A stretch of DNA of 64,000 nucleotides from Caballeronia zhejiangensis (GCF_000698575.1 NZ_JFHD01000001.1:248001-312000), one strand, 5' to 3'; numbered from the stretch's first letter, positions 1 through 8,986 are shown. Made by a program: numbers and translations. Notes: generated by a model not told the origin, from the letters alone.

Positions 1-561
1 CACCGCCAGTCGCGTCATCGCGGCTGAAGGTGTGGAGACCACGTCGGCGCGCGACATCAGCCATTTTTCAGCGGACGATGCGAGCTTCTTCGCCGCACGG
101 CCCTTCAGGATTCCAAGCCGGAAAGCGGCATCGACCTCGTAGTCCTGTACGTGAAGCCAGAACGATGCACTCGCGATGCGCGCTGCCAACAGCGCCATGG
201 GCGACGCGAACAAGGGCGGCTCGACGAGCCATACGGCTTGCGGACGCCACGCGATTTGCACTGCCGCGGCGGGAATGGAGAAGAGTGCGAAGCTCATCAG
301 ATGCAATATGCGCTTCAAGCCCGAAGGGCGTTTCGGGCACCAGAAGGGCACGCGTATCACCGAAACATTGTTGAGCTGTTCCGTCACGTATGTGTGCGAG
401 TTATAGCCGGCGCGAACGCGCCATTCCGGATAATACGGAGAAGCGGTGATTACGCGTACCGTATGTCCGCGCAATGCGAGCCATTCCGCCAGCTCGGCAG
501 AATACTTTCCAACCCCGGTTACTTCCGGGGCGTAGTTGAGCGAGATCATCAGCACTTTCAT
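1..561 (-). CDS. wcaI: WcaI-family glycosyltransferase, 3' truncated by window edge
   Basis: An open frame of 187 codons reads leftward from ATG at 561 and leaves the window without a stop. The protein begins MKVLMISLNYAPEVTGVGK, the typical start of GT-B (GT4) glycosyltransferases of the colanic acid WcaI type: a first beta strand followed by the glycine-containing GVGKYS loop. Only the N-terminal acceptor-binding Rossmann half is present, so the EX7E nucleotide-sugar motif cannot be checked. It would add a sugar to the lipid-linked exopolysaccharide repeat unit at the cytoplasmic face of the inner membrane. It is the last visible gene of a leftward set (glycosyltransferase, wcaF-like acetyltransferase, this gene). 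The family call is fairly firm; the sugar transferred cannot be told. Confidence 0.8.
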   Translation of the reverse strand, partial: MKVLMISLNYAPEVTGVGKYSAELAEWLALRGHTVRVITASPYYPEWRVRAGYNSHTYVTEQLNNVSVIRVPFWCPKRPSGLKRILHLMSFALFSIPAAAVQIAWRPQAVWLVEPPLFASPMALLAARIASASFWLHVQDYEVDAAFRLGILKGRAAKKLASSAEKWLMSRADVVSTPSAAMTRLAV

Positions 562-616
562 CGAGCCACCCAATGTGGTTGAAACTGAAAAATCGGCGCG
601 CCGAACGCGCTGACTT

Positions 617-1243
617 TCAATCGAAGCGCTTGCGAATGAAGCGGCATGGGTTGCCGCCATAAACGCCTTCGGGCTCGAGCGAACGATGTACGACGGAAAG
701 CGGTGTAACGACCGCCGAACGGCCGATGGTCACGCCCATTTGCACGACACAATTCGCCGTGATCCACACGCCGTCTTCAATGACGATCGGTGCAACGCTC
801 AGATTCATCGTCGTGCTCATTGCGTGCGAGCCGGCTGTGAGGAACGTGCCTTGTGAAATGCACACATGCGATCCGACGCGGATGGGCGCCTGGTTATAGA
901 TCCACACATCGGCGCCGAACCATGAGTGATCGCCCACTTCGAGATTCCACGGTGCTTTCACGCGAAGCTGTTGCAGGAAGCGGCAACCGACGCCTATCTT
1001 CGCGCCGAAGAGACGGAGTAACGCAACTCGCACATTCGAAAACGGGTTGAGCTTGTTATTGATGACGCAGGCTTCGACAACAAACCATAGTGCTTCGATG
1101 AGCGTCGATCGCGCCTTCTCATAGTTGCCCTTTCCTGCTCGGCTCAGATCGATGATGCGATTGGCAGCGTGCTCGTCCTTGACGTCGTGGACAAGGGTTT
1201 CCGCGTTCGACACCGCATTGTCGGTGAGGAGTTCTGACGCCAT
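617..1243 (-). CDS. wcaF: WcaF-like serine/left-handed beta-helix acetyltransferase
   Basis: The 208-residue protein has hexapeptide-repeat sequence from about residue 75 to 195, for example the repeats around IGVGCRF, VGDHSWFGADVWI, VGSHVCISQG, IEDGVWITANCVV and VTIGRSAVV. It ends with the GGNPCRFIRKR closure common to WcaF/LacA-type acetyltransferases. It would transfer acetyl from acetyl-CoA to a sugar hydroxyl of the growing exopolysaccharide unit. The start at 1243 is preceded by GGGAGAG at good spacing. It lies between two glycosyltransferase genes on the same strand and is probably co-transcribed with them. The acceptor sugar is unknown. Confidence 0.85.
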   Translation of the reverse strand: MASELLTDNAVSNAETLVHDVKDEHAANRIIDLSRAGKGNYEKARSTLIEALWFVVEACVINNKLNPFSNVRVALLRLFGAKIGVGCRFLQQLRVKAPWNLEVGDHSWFGADVWIYNQAPIRVGSHVCISQGTFLTAGSHAMSTTMNLSVAPIVIEDGVWITANCVVQMGVTIGRSAVVTPLSVVHRSLEPEGVYGGNPCRFIRKRFD

Positions 1244-1303
1244 TTGGAAGCTCTCCCAGCAGTCGTTGCACGTTTCAGGTATTGGCGGTGCGGACAGATC
1301 GAC

Positions 1304-2548
1304 TTAACTGTCGCCAATCCGGGACATCTTCGGAGAGGGCTGCCAGCACATACGGCGCACTCGAAACGTCTCCAGTGCATGACGAAGCACCGACAGCCTG
1401 CGGTCGTCCGTCAAGGATTCGATGCGCTGCTTGCCTCGCTGGATCAGCCGCATTCTCAGGTCGGGGTCGATGATGAGCTCACGAAGTGCATCGGCCATGC
1501 TGTCCGGGTTCACAAGATCGATGAGAAGCCCCGCGTCGTCAATCTGGTCTCGCAGGTTCTTCAGGTCGGAATACAGCACGGGCACGCGAAGCTGAAACGC
1601 CTCGTAGGGCGGCAGGTTCGTGGGACCGAAATACGTGGGCATCACCAATGCGACCGCCTGACGATAGAGGCAGGTCACTTCGATATCGGACACGAAGCCT
1701 GCAAAGCGGATTCGGTCCGCCAGCCTGAGCTCATCGGCCACTGAGCGTACATGAGCCAGGTTGCCGAAGTCGCGCCCAGAGAATATGGCGCCGACCCTGA
1801 TCCCGAAGCGATCCTCCAGGCTGCGCAATCCCCGCAATAGATAGACATGGTTCTTATGCGGCCAGAACTGGGCGGGATAGTAGACGTAGTCGCAATCCAG
1901 GCCATACTTTGCCTTGATGTCGATAAAGCGATCCGGATGATCAAGCTCATGCTCGGACAACTGCGTTCCAATCGCGGGAGAAAAGGGAATCACATGAACT
2001 CTTTCCTCATCGACGGCATATCGTCGGATCACGTTATCGCGTCCCGCTTCTGAATCGACTACGACACCGGTCGCTTTCTTCAGCGCAAGTTGATAGATCT
2101 GCTCGCGGCGCTCGAACTCGCCGCCACAGCGAACTTCAGGAAAGTCCACTTCATCGCGGTGCGCCAGATCCCAGACCGTAAAGAGATAGCTGAAACGTGC
2201 AGTCACGAGAGCCAGATAGGACGGACCCGTGAAGTAGACGAGGTCCGCGCCCATTTCCCGTAAAGACCGGTCGAGCCAATTGAAGTACACGTGCTTTCTG
2301 AATAGTTGAGGCGGATTGAGCAGGCGCCACATGACATGGAAACGCGCAAGCAGCTTTTGCCAGCGGTGAACGCGAAGATAGCGAGCATCGATTCCAACCC
2401 GATGCAGTTCTTCGATCGCGGACCTGCGCGTCGTGATGAAGGTCACGTTACAGAGTTCGGGCGGCAGGCGCTTGGCCAGAAGCGCAGCGTTCGTCGCTTG
2501 CTGAAATCCTCCGCCTACTGAATTGTCCAGTTCGATAAAGACCACCAT
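1304..2548 (-). CDS. GT-B glycosyltransferase (GT4-like)
   Basis: The 414-residue product has a two-domain GT-B layout. The N-terminal part starts MVVFIELDNSVGGGFQQA with a glycine-rich loop. The C-terminal donor domain carries the strand-loop YPAQFWPHKNH followed by a region around PTYFGPTNLPPYEAF that corresponds to the nucleotide-sugar site of family 4. The frame is open upstream to 2722, but the extension (rich in R, S and T) does not look like protein, and the family begins at the MVVF strand, so ATG 2548 is preferred; no strong ribosome site decides it. It heads the leftward operon with wcaF and wcaI and faces a rightward glycosyltransferase across a 490-bp gap. It presumably builds the exopolysaccharide repeat; linkage and sugar are unknown. 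Confidence 0.82.
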   Translation of the reverse strand: MVVFIELDNSVGGGFQQATNAALLAKRLPPELCNVTFITTRRSAIEELHRVGIDARYLRVHRWQKLLARFHVMWRLLNPPQLFRKHVYFNWLDRSLREMGADLVYFTGPSYLALVTARFSYLFTVWDLAHRDEVDFPEVRCGGEFERREQIYQLALKKATGVVVDSEAGRDNVIRRYAVDEERVHVIPFSPAIGTQLSEHELDHPDRFIDIKAKYGLDCDYVYYPAQFWPHKNHVYLLRGLRSLEDRFGIRVGAIFSGRDFGNLAHVRSVADELRLADRIRFAGFVSDIEVTCLYRQAVALVMPTYFGPTNLPPYEAFQLRVPVLYSDLKNLRDQIDDAGLLIDLVNPDSMADALRELIIDPDLRMRLIQRGKQRIESLTDDRRLSVLRHALETFRVRRMCWQPSPKMSRIGDS

Positions 2549-2810
2549 CCGGATCGGCCGGACATGAAAGCCGATGCCGGTGACATCCGCGCCGCTCGCA
2601 TGTTCACGAGTTTCAACGCGGCGATGGGCGAATCGGGGAACTGCCAGATCACTTTGATAGGTAGTGCTCGAAGCGGCTCTCTTGAACAACATATCTTGAG
2701 TTCCCCGCAGAAGAAAGGACATGTTGCGTTCACAGCGACACGATCAATATCGGATCGTCTATCGTGGGCTGGTCTAACGATAGGCTGCCGTATATCCGCG
2801 CGACCCGTTA

Positions 2811-2838
2811 TGACGGATGACGGCAAGACGTTGGCTGA
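2811..2838 (+). promoter_or_regulatory. 28-bp EPS-locus element, copy 1
   Basis: This copy reads TGACGGATG, A, then CGGCAAGACGTTGGCTGA. It is 200 bp upstream of the TTG start of the rightward glycosyltransferase. It keeps GG and GC ten bases apart, as in -24/-12 sigma-54 promoters. See the first findings for the family of eight copies. Confidence 0.7.
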
Positions 2839-2880
2839 CCGATGAGTGAGACCGCGCCCGCCATCGCCGCGGACTCAGCA

Positions 2881-2940
2881 CGCGGATGCCCGGCCAAAAG
2901 CTTGATGATTTCCGCCAATGGACCTTGCCGGGCATCCGCG
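2881..2940. repeat. 14-bp perfect inverted repeat in leader region
   Basis: CGCGGATGCCCGGC at 2881-2894 is repeated exactly inverted at 2927-2940 with a 32-base loop. It sits 98 bp upstream of the glycosyltransferase start at 3039 and has no T-tract. The loop and right arm carry a degenerate copy of the 28-bp element (CCGCCAATGG..CTTGCC). It could be an RNA leader hairpin or a pair of binding half-sites. Confidence 0.6.
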
Positions 2941-3038
2941 GCGCTACGATGCCTTTCCGGGGCGTTGCACGAGGCTGTCGAAAGGTGTCGACGAACATTG
3001 CCGCTCCCGCATGCGTCTTGGCTCACTGGAGAACGTCT

Positions 3039-4196
3039 TTGAAAACGCTCCACATCATTCCGTCTATCGAGGCAAGGAGTGGCGGTCCGGCGGAGGCAAT
3101 CAAGAAGCTCGCTGCAGAACTGCGGCTGTTTGGACACACGGTCGATATCGTCTGTCTCGATCCTTCGGCCCATGCCGACACGTCAGATGACGCTGTGTTC
3201 GATCGAGTGGTCCGCCTTGGACACCATGCAGGGAAATACTCGTTCAACTTCCGCCTCGTTCGCTGGCTGATCGAGCATGGCAGGCAATACGATGCGATTG
3301 TCGTGGATGGCATTTGGCAGTTTCATAGCGCGGCGGCCGTGTTTTCGCTGCGTCCGCGGAAGATTCCATACTTCGTCATGCCGCACGGAATGCTGGATCC
3401 ATGGTTCAACATAGGCCATCCACTGAAGTTCGCGAAGAAGCTTGTCTATTGGTTATTCGTTGAACGACACGTCCTGAGCAACGCGAAAGGCGTTCTTTTC
3501 ACTACGGATAGCGAGCGAACCCTGGCGCGCAAAGCATTCCCGCTATATCGCGCCAAGGAAAACACCATGACGATCGGCACCGTGCCGCCACCTTTGATCG
3601 AAAAGGCAGAGGTTATAAAGTGGCGCGCGTCGGGGCATTCGAATGACAAGAAGTTGATGTTGTTTCTAGGGCGGCTCCATGAAAAGAAAGGCTGCGACCT
3701 GTTGATTCGCGCCTTTCATGATCTGCGAGACGCCGCGAACGACTATCAACTAGTTATTGCGGGGCCTGACAACAACGGCGTCGCGGCGAAGCTGCGTCGT
3801 GAAGCCGAGCAACTCGGGCTTGCCAGGAAAATCACCTGGATCGATATGGTGACGGGCGCGGACAAGTGGTCCTTGTTGCGGGCGGCGGACGTCATGGTCT
3901 TACCTTCGCATCAGGAGAACTTCGGCGTCGTGGTGGCCGAGGCGCTCGCATGCGGCGTGCCGGTGCTACTGACCGACAAGGTCGGAATCTGGCAGGAAGT
4001 CGTGGCGGACCGAGCGGGCCTCGTCGATGTGGATACGCTGCCCGGCATCACTCGGTTGCTCATGCAATGGACGAGCTTGCCGGAGCATGAAAAGGATGCG
4101 ATGAGATCAGCTGCGAGGCAGTGCTTCGACGACCGCTTTCATGTATCTCGCGCGGCCAGGAAATATATTTCGCTGATGAGTGACGGCCGCGCCTAA
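3039..4196 (+). CDS. Family 4 glycosyltransferase with TTG start
   Basis: The 385-residue GT-B protein starts at TTG 3039 (LKTLHIIPSIEARSGGPA), preceded by GGAGAA five bases upstream. The longer frame back to 2886 runs through the inverted repeat and is rejected. The N-terminal domain has the glycine-rich SGGPA loop and the PHGMLDPW motif seen in exopolysaccharide GT4 enzymes. The C-terminal donor domain has LGRLHEKKGCDLL and the EX7E motif in HQENFGVVVAEALACGVPV. It should transfer a hexose from a nucleotide sugar to the lipid-linked repeat unit. It is followed by a cupin-like gene and gmd on the same strand. Confidence 0.88.
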   Translation: MKTLHIIPSIEARSGGPAEAIKKLAAELRLFGHTVDIVCLDPSAHADTSDDAVFDRVVRLGHHAGKYSFNFRLVRWLIEHGRQYDAIVVDGIWQFHSAAAVFSLRPRKIPYFVMPHGMLDPWFNIGHPLKFAKKLVYWLFVERHVLSNAKGVLFTTDSERTLARKAFPLYRAKENTMTIGTVPPPLIEKAEVIKWRASGHSNDKKLMLFLGRLHEKKGCDLLIRAFHDLRDAANDYQLVIAGPDNNGVAAKLRREAEQLGLARKITWIDMVTGADKWSLLRAADVMVLPSHQENFGVVVAEALACGVPVLLTDKVGIWQEVVADRAGLVDVDTLPGITRLLMQWTSLPEHEKDAMRSAARQCFDDRFHVSRAARKYISLMSDGRA

Positions 4197-4282
4197 TGAT
4201 CGAGGCAAGATACGTGCGTTCGTGCGCGCGACCTTCGCATGCGCTACTTATATGACGAGAAAGGGTGGAGCCGCGACGCGAA

Positions 4283-4310
4283 TCGGTCAACACCTTGCCA
4301 GATTCCGTCA
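4283..4310 (-). promoter_or_regulatory. 28-bp EPS-locus element, copy 2
   Basis: Read on the minus strand it is TGACGGAAT, C, then TGGCAAGGTGTTGACCGA. It lies in the 233-bp gap between the glycosyltransferase stop and the cupin gene, pointing away from the cupin gene. The GC of the -12 position is AC here. Confidence 0.7.
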
Positions 4311-4429
4311 CTTGACGAGAGACGAATCACAAGGGGCGCTAAGCTTCAGTTACGGACGATGCGCGTTCTGGCCTCTGCTACGCGTTTCAAAGCGCGTCCA
4401 TGTCGGACATTCTCCAGTCGGGACACATC

Positions 4430-4879
4430 ATGAGGGTATTTTCGGCCGAGCAGGACATTGGGCTTGAAGAAAGCGTCGATATCATCGCTCACGACGGCGT
4501 CACACTTGCTCTTATCATCCGTGCTTCCTTCTCGAGAGAAGGCGTGAATTTTTTCACGCCGCGCGAATACTCGCAGCAACTCGCGCATATGGAGCATGCC
4601 GCCGGAACGAAGATATGCGCGCATGTGCATAACATCATGGCGCGTGAAGTAAAGCTGACGCAAGAAGTTCTGCTGATCAAAAGAGGACGCGTTCGCGTCG
4701 ATCTTTATGGTGCGAACCTGCACTATGTGACGAGCCGGACACTTGGGCCCGGAGACGTCATATTGCTGTCCGCGGGCGGTCACGGCTTCGAAATGCTCGA
4801 GGACGCGGCCTTCATCGAGGTGAAACAAGGGCCTTACATGGGCGATCACGACAAGGTTCGATTCGAACCGCGGTCGTGA
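4430..4879 (+). CDS. Cupin-like protein of the EPS locus, function unknown
   Basis: The product is 149 residues from ATG 4430, or 159 if ATG 4400 is used; neither start has a clear ribosome site. The middle reads GTKICAHVHNI, then EVLLIKRGRVRVDLY and PGDVILLSAGGHGFEM. This is the double-stranded beta-helix pattern of small cupins, with histidines where metal ligands usually sit. Proteins of this kind occur in LPS and capsule loci, some beside sugar isomerases, but I do not recognise a named family. It lies 79 bp upstream of gmd on the same strand, which suggests a role in GDP-sugar handling or regulation. Function is inferred from position only. Confidence 0.6.
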   Translation: MRVFSAEQDIGLEESVDIIAHDGVTLALIIRASFSREGVNFFTPREYSQQLAHMEHAAGTKICAHVHNIMAREVKLTQEVLLIKRGRVRVDLYGANLHYVTSRTLGPGDVILLSAGGHGFEMLEDAAFIEVKQGPYMGDHDKVRFEPRS

Positions 4880-4958
4880 GTTACGGCGTTGAAGAAAGCG
4901 GCATCAAGACCCTGAGATTGTTGTTCGCATGTGACTTGGCATAAGAGGAGAAGAAACG

Positions 4959-6077
4959 ATGCCGAATAAGGTCGCGCTTGTTACCGGAATAACCGGTCAG
5001 GATGGTTCCTATCTCGCTCAATTCCTGCTCGATAAAGGATATGAGGTGCATGGCGTCAAACGCCGTTCATCGCTCTTCAACACCGACCGTATCGACCATC
5101 TTTACGAAGATGATCACGTAGCGCAGCGAAGGTTTCATTTGCATCACGGCGATCTCACCGATTCTTCGAGCATCCTGCGTATCATCCAGCGCGTTCAACC
5201 GGACGAGATCTACAATCTCGCCGCGCAAAGTCACGTAGCGGTCTCGTTCGAGGAACCCGAATACACGGCCAACGCGGACGGTCTGGGCGCTCTGCGAATA
5301 CTGGAAGCGATGCGCATATTGGGTCTCGAGAAACGCGCTCGCTTTTATCAGGCATCGACATCCGAGTTATATGGGCTGGTCCGGGAAATACCCCAGCGGG
5401 AAACCACGCCTTTTTATCCGCGAAGCCCGTATGCCGTTGCGAAGCTGTACGCGTACTGGATCACGGTGAACTATCGCGAGGCTTATGGCATCTATGCGTG
5501 CAACGGCATTCTGTTCAACCACGAATCGCCGGTTCGTGGAGAGACGTTCGTCACGCGTAAGATCACGCGCGCGATTGCTCGCATCGCAATCGGATCGCAG
5601 GACTGCCTGTATCTCGGCAATCTGGGCGCAATGCGCGACTGGGGACACGCACGCGATTATGTTCAGATGCAGTGGCTCATGCTGCAACAGCCCGAGCCGG
5701 AGGACTTCGTGATCGCGTCCGGCGTGCAATACAGTGTGAGGGAATTCGTGCAACTTGCTGCCGCGGAGCTCGGTATCGTTCTGCGCTTCGAGGGCAGCGG
5801 TGTCGACGAGGTCGCGATCGTGGAGCGGATCACCAGCAAGGAATGCCGTGTCGCGCCAGGGACCGTGATTGTGCGTGTCGATCCTCGCTACTTCAGGCCG
5901 ACGGAAGTAGAGACCCTGCTGGGCGATCCGTCGAATGCTCACGCGAAACTCGGTTGGGCGCCAACGGTGACTTTTCCAGCGCTCGTCAAGGAAATGGTGC
6001 AGTCCGATTATCAGATAGCGAAGCGCGATGCTCTGATCACCCTAGCCGGATACCGTGCGCTGGAACATCACGAATAA
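4959..6077 (+). CDS. gmd: GDP-mannose 4,6-dehydratase
   Basis: The 372-residue product converts GDP-D-mannose to GDP-4-keto-6-deoxy-D-mannose in the cytoplasm, the branch point to GDP-fucose, GDP-rhamnose and GDP-perosamine. It shows the extended-SDR NADP motif GITGQDGSY (residues 10-18), the [12 protein letters not shown] segment that binds NADP in Gmd, the active-site TSE (about 133-135) and YxxxK as Y158/K162. Length matches the family (about 345-375). AAGAGGAGAAGAAACG precedes the ATG. Both possible downstream enzymes are nearby: fcl at 15544 and a perosamine-synthase-like aminotransferase at 16857. Confidence 0.95.
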   Translation: MPNKVALVTGITGQDGSYLAQFLLDKGYEVHGVKRRSSLFNTDRIDHLYEDDHVAQRRFHLHHGDLTDSSSILRIIQRVQPDEIYNLAAQSHVAVSFEEPEYTANADGLGALRILEAMRILGLEKRARFYQASTSELYGLVREIPQRETTPFYPRSPYAVAKLYAYWITVNYREAYGIYACNGILFNHESPVRGETFVTRKITRAIARIAIGSQDCLYLGNLGAMRDWGHARDYVQMQWLMLQQPEPEDFVIASGVQYSVREFVQLAAAELGIVLRFEGSGVDEVAIVERITSKECRVAPGTVIVRVDPRYFRPTEVETLLGDPSNAHAKLGWAPTVTFPALVKEMVQSDYQIAKRDALITLAGYRALEHHE

Positions 6078-6104
6078 GCGCGCACGTGCGAGTGTCGACC
6101 GGGC

Positions 6105-6126
6105 CCGCTGGCTTCGCAGCCAGCGG
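6105..6126. terminator. Hairpin between convergent gmd and dioxygenase genes
   Basis: CCGCTGGCT and AGCCAGCGG form a perfect 9-bp stem with a TCGC loop, 28 bp after the gmd stop and 22 bp before the end of the convergent gene. It lacks a long T-tract, so it may act as a bidirectional, weakly intrinsic terminator. Confidence 0.55.
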
Positions 6127-6147
6127 ACCTTTGATCGCAGAGTCGGT

Positions 6148-7167
6148 TCATTTTCCGGCTAACCTGCAGATCAGCGGTTGCAGACCCCGAGGCAGCTTCG
6201 CGAATCCGGCGCGTGTCAAGCGGAAGAAAAGATATTCGCCCAGCACGGACATCATCGTTCGATTGAGCGGCGCTGTGTTCATCGAGGTCTTTGGAAAGAC
6301 GTCATACTCCGAGGGCTGTCCGAATCCGAGGAACATCGACGTTCGTTCGTTGACTTCCGAAATAAATTCCGTGTTCACGATGATGGGCTCGGACTTCTGT
6401 ATTTCACTGTCAACCTGGAAGAACACGCTTTTCCTGACGAAGTTCCTGTCGGTTACGGGTCTCGCTCGATGAATGCCGTAGGTGTTGTAAATGACGAGCG
6501 ATCCGCGCGGCATCTTGAAGCTCTTGACGTCCGACGCGAGGTTATCAGCGATGAACTCATCCGTGTAGTCGCTATACGCCTTTTCTCCGGACCAGAGATG
6601 CGAGCCCTCGATGTACTGGAACTCGCCGTCGTCGACATCGGAGACATAGAAGATAAAGATGATTCCGGGAATATGAGCGAAGGCTTTGTCGGTCTTGTTG
6701 TCGGTATGCCACTGCATGTGGTGCCCGCCGTACGTTTCGTAGTATCTCAGCGCCTTGAGTCTGAACTTGTCGCCCAGATATCCTTCGCAGACCCTGAAAA
6801 CAAATGATGAGGTCGCGAAGTCGTAGAAGGTCTTCGACACGGCGAGCAGGTTCGTCAGATAGTATTGCTTCTCCCAGAATACACCGGCGACCTTGTTGAC
6901 GTTCAGGCCCAGCTTCGTTGCAGTCGAATCCTGTTCTATGCGTTCGATGGCCGCTGGTGCAAGGGCGGAAGGAAACGCAAAGTATCCTTTTTGATTCAGC
7001 TCTGCGACTACCTGTTCGGGATTGACAGAAAGGAATTCGCGAGTGAAGAGCGCCTTCTCCGTCTGGCTCCACGATAAGCCAGCTCGAACGGAAATGTCAG
7101 GCGACGAGTGCTCGATCGCCTCTTCATTGAGACCTGGTTCTGCGGCGTCGAAAGGCAAGCTTGCCAT
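6148..7167 (-). CDS. Phytanoyl-CoA dioxygenase (PhyH) family protein
   Basis: The 339-residue product belongs to the Fe(II)/2-oxoglutarate oxygenases of the PhyH group. The iron ligands appear as HxD in HMQWHTDNKTD and a distal His with the 2-oxoglutarate-binding Arg in GIHRARPVTDRN. The jelly-roll strand IFIFYVSDVDDGEFQYIEGSH lies between them. ATG 7167 has GGAG six bases upstream, while the longer frame needs TTG at 7197. It stands alone on the minus strand between gmd and the flippase gene. It may hydroxylate a sugar or lipid of the polysaccharide, but the substrate is unknown. Confidence 0.78.
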   Translation of the reverse strand: MASLPFDAAEPGLNEEAIEHSSPDISVRAGLSWSQTEKALFTREFLSVNPEQVVAELNQKGYFAFPSALAPAAIERIEQDSTATKLGLNVNKVAGVFWEKQYYLTNLLAVSKTFYDFATSSFVFRVCEGYLGDKFRLKALRYYETYGGHHMQWHTDNKTDKAFAHIPGIIFIFYVSDVDDGEFQYIEGSHLWSGEKAYSDYTDEFIADNLASDVKSFKMPRGSLVIYNTYGIHRARPVTDRNFVRKSVFFQVDSEIQKSEPIIVNTEFISEVNERTSMFLGFGQPSEYDVFPKTSMNTAPLNRTMMSVLGEYLFFRLTRAGFAKLPRGLQPLICRLAGK

Positions 7168-7264
7168 TTGATTCTCCGGTCGTAAGTCGCGTGTCAAGCC
7201 GACACGGCACGCGGTGGATCGTCAACAGGCCATACTAGTCGCGCACAGCTCATTGACCGATGCA

Positions 7265-7292
7265 AGGCGGATGTCGGCAAGGAATTGGCCGA
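7265..7292 (+). promoter_or_regulatory. 28-bp EPS-locus element, copy 3
   Basis: It reads AGGCGGATG, T, then CGGCAAGGAATTGGCCGA. It is 254 bp upstream of the flippase start and retains the GG-N10-GC spacing. Confidence 0.65.
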
Positions 7293-7335
7293 GACAGGGC
7301 GAGGTGTGAGCGCTCTCCCGACACATCGACCCGAT

Positions 7336-7363
7336 TCGGCCAACCTCATGGCATATTCCGTCA
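7336..7363 (-). promoter_or_regulatory. 28-bp EPS-locus element, copy 4
   Basis: Read on the minus strand it is TGACGGAAT, A, then TGCCATGAGGTTGGCCGA. It is 168 bp upstream of the PhyH-type gene start (7167) and points toward it. The GG pair is GC in this copy, and GCCA..TGGC forms a small dyad. Confidence 0.7.
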
Positions 7364-7546
7364 ACTCCGTCATCGGCCAGACGTGCGCTCCTATGCTTCG
7401 TGCACGTGCGAAGGTGGTTCACGGGTCGACATGTGCCGCGAGCAGCCAATTTCCGCAGGATCGCGTCGGGCGTGAAACCACCGGGGAGAGGCATGGACGT
7501 GACGAAGATCGAATGCGTGCTTGCGATGCTCGACAGAGCCTGAGCG

Positions 7547-8986
7547 ATGCCACCACCTTTGGCCGCCTCGCGCCGTGCCCTCTTCGCGATGTCCTCGCGT
7601 CTGTTCGAAATGTTGCCATTCGGCGTCGGCAGATCGGAAGGACGCGACAGGGATCGGTATCGGCGAGCTGCGCTTACGATCGCGTGCAACGTCTGCAGTT
7701 CCGGCCTGGCGTTCATTGTCCTGATTGCATCCGTCTCGTGGACGCTGCCGTATCTGGGCCAACAACGTTTCGGCGTATGGATGACGTTCTCGAGTCTCGC
7801 CGCAACGCTCGCCATGCTCGACTTCGGCATAGGCAATGCGCTTCTCAATCTCGTTGCAGGGGCGCGAGCGAATGAAGATGCTCGGCGCATTCGTGAGCTG
7901 ATCACACATGGGGTATGGCTGCTCGGCACTGTCGGCGCGATTTGCGGAATCTGTTTGTACGCTGCGCTCCACATATTCGACTTGCGCCTCGTCTTCGGCC
8001 ATAGCGCTGACGCCGCTGATGAAACGCTGGTGGCTGCGACGCTCTTTCTCGTTCTAACCTGCCTGAACATTCCTCTCGGTGGAGTGAAGCGTGTATGTCA
8101 TGGCCTTCAAAGAGGCTGGGAACAGCATATCGTCAGCTCGATCGGTTATCTGATATCGCTGCCGCTCTTGTATTGGTGTTGTCTGCGTCAAGCATCAATT
8201 CCGTGGCTCTTGTTCGTCACCTATGGCATTCAGATCTGCATGTCGTCGTGTCTCGTTGTGCGATTGAATCGACAAGGATTGCTCGGCTTGATTTCGGGTG
8301 GGGCGCACTCGACGATGTGGACTGATTCGAAGAAGATCCTCAGCATGGGATCGTTGTTTTTCGGACTGCAGGTCGGCGTCATGTGCGCAAGCGGCTTCGA
8401 CGCGCTCATCGTCGCAAAGTTATTGGGCGTGACGGAAGTCGCGAAGCTCGCCGTCGCACAGCGTCTGTTCCAGTTCCTTACTGTCGGGATCTCGATGCTG
8501 ACGGTGCCGCTGTGGGGCCTCTATGCCGATGCGAAGGCGAGGGGCGACACGAATTTCCTGTCGATGACGTTAAAGCTGTCGATGCTCGGCACCGGTGCGA
8601 TCGCCATCGTGACCAGCGGATCGATATTCGCCGCCTCCTCGTGGCTTCTGAGCAAGTGGGTCGGCAACCACCTTAGTATTCCCGTCGCGCTGCTCTGCGC
8701 GGTTGCGGTCATGTCGGTAGTCGATGCGTTCGGCAATGCTTTCGGCATCTTTCTAAACGGCGTCGGCGAGCTGAAATCACAACTGGTCGCGGTGTGTGTG
8801 AGTTGTGCGCTCGCCTTGTCGCTCAAATTCTGGCTCGTGTCCACATTCCATGAAGTCGCCTGGGTGGTGTGGTCGACGGTGATCGCAAGCCTGGTGTCTG
8901 ACTACTGCGTGTACCTGTTCCTGTTCAGAAAGCGCATATTCGCGCATCTGAGCGTGTTCGACGACAAAGGTGCGACTTCCGCATAA
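7547..8986 (+). CDS. wzx: Wzx-like polysaccharide flippase
   Basis: The 479-residue product has about a dozen hydrophobic helices, beginning near residue 42 (AALTIACNVCSSGLAFIVLI) and ending near the C-terminus (SDYCVYLFLF). This fits the MOP-superfamily oligosaccharide flippases that move undecaprenyl-pyrophosphate-linked repeat units across the inner membrane. The segment LDFGIGNALLNLVAG is typical of Wzx/RfbX proteins. The start is uncertain: ATG 7547, 7589 and 7610 are all possible and none has a good ribosome site. A Wzc-like gene follows after 187 bp. Sequence diversity in the family leaves the exact sub-family open. Confidence 0.82.
   Translation: MPPPLAASRRALFAMSSRLFEMLPFGVGRSEGRDRDRYRRAALTIACNVCSSGLAFIVLIASVSWTLPYLGQQRFGVWMTFSSLAATLAMLDFGIGNALLNLVAGARANEDARRIRELITHGVWLLGTVGAICGICLYAALHIFDLRLVFGHSADAADETLVAATLFLVLTCLNIPLGGVKRVCHGLQRGWEQHIVSSIGYLISLPLLYWCCLRQASIPWLLFVTYGIQICMSSCLVVRLNRQGLLGLISGGAHSTMWTDSKKILSMGSLFFGLQVGVMCASGFDALIVAKLLGVTEVAKLAVAQRLFQFLTVGISMLTVPLWGLYADAKARGDTNFLSMTLKLSMLGTGAIAIVTSGSIFAASSWLLSKWVGNHLSIPVALLCAVAVMSVVDAFGNAFGIFLNGVGELKSQLVAVCVSCALALSLKFWLVSTFHEVAWVVWSTVIASLVSDYCVYLFLFRKRIFAHLSVFDDKGATSA

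Larger units (their letters stand above)
2549..3038. other. Divergent intergenic region with one 28-bp element and a hairpin
   Basis: This 490-bp gap separates two divergently read glycosyltransferase genes and must hold promoters for both. It contains copy 1 of the locus-wide 28-bp element (2811-2838), a 14-bp perfect inverted repeat (2881-2894 with 2927-2940), and a degenerate reversed copy of the same element inside it (about 2911-2938). I could not pick out convincing sigma-70 promoter boxes by eye. Confidence 0.6.
7168..7546. other. Divergent intergenic region with two opposed 28-bp elements
   Basis: This 379-bp gap lies between the PhyH-type gene (leftward) and the flippase gene (rightward). 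It holds two copies of the 28-bp element facing each other, at 7265-7292 (+) and 7336-7363 (-), so each copy points toward the gene on its far side. The rest is non-coding by appearance. Confidence 0.6.
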
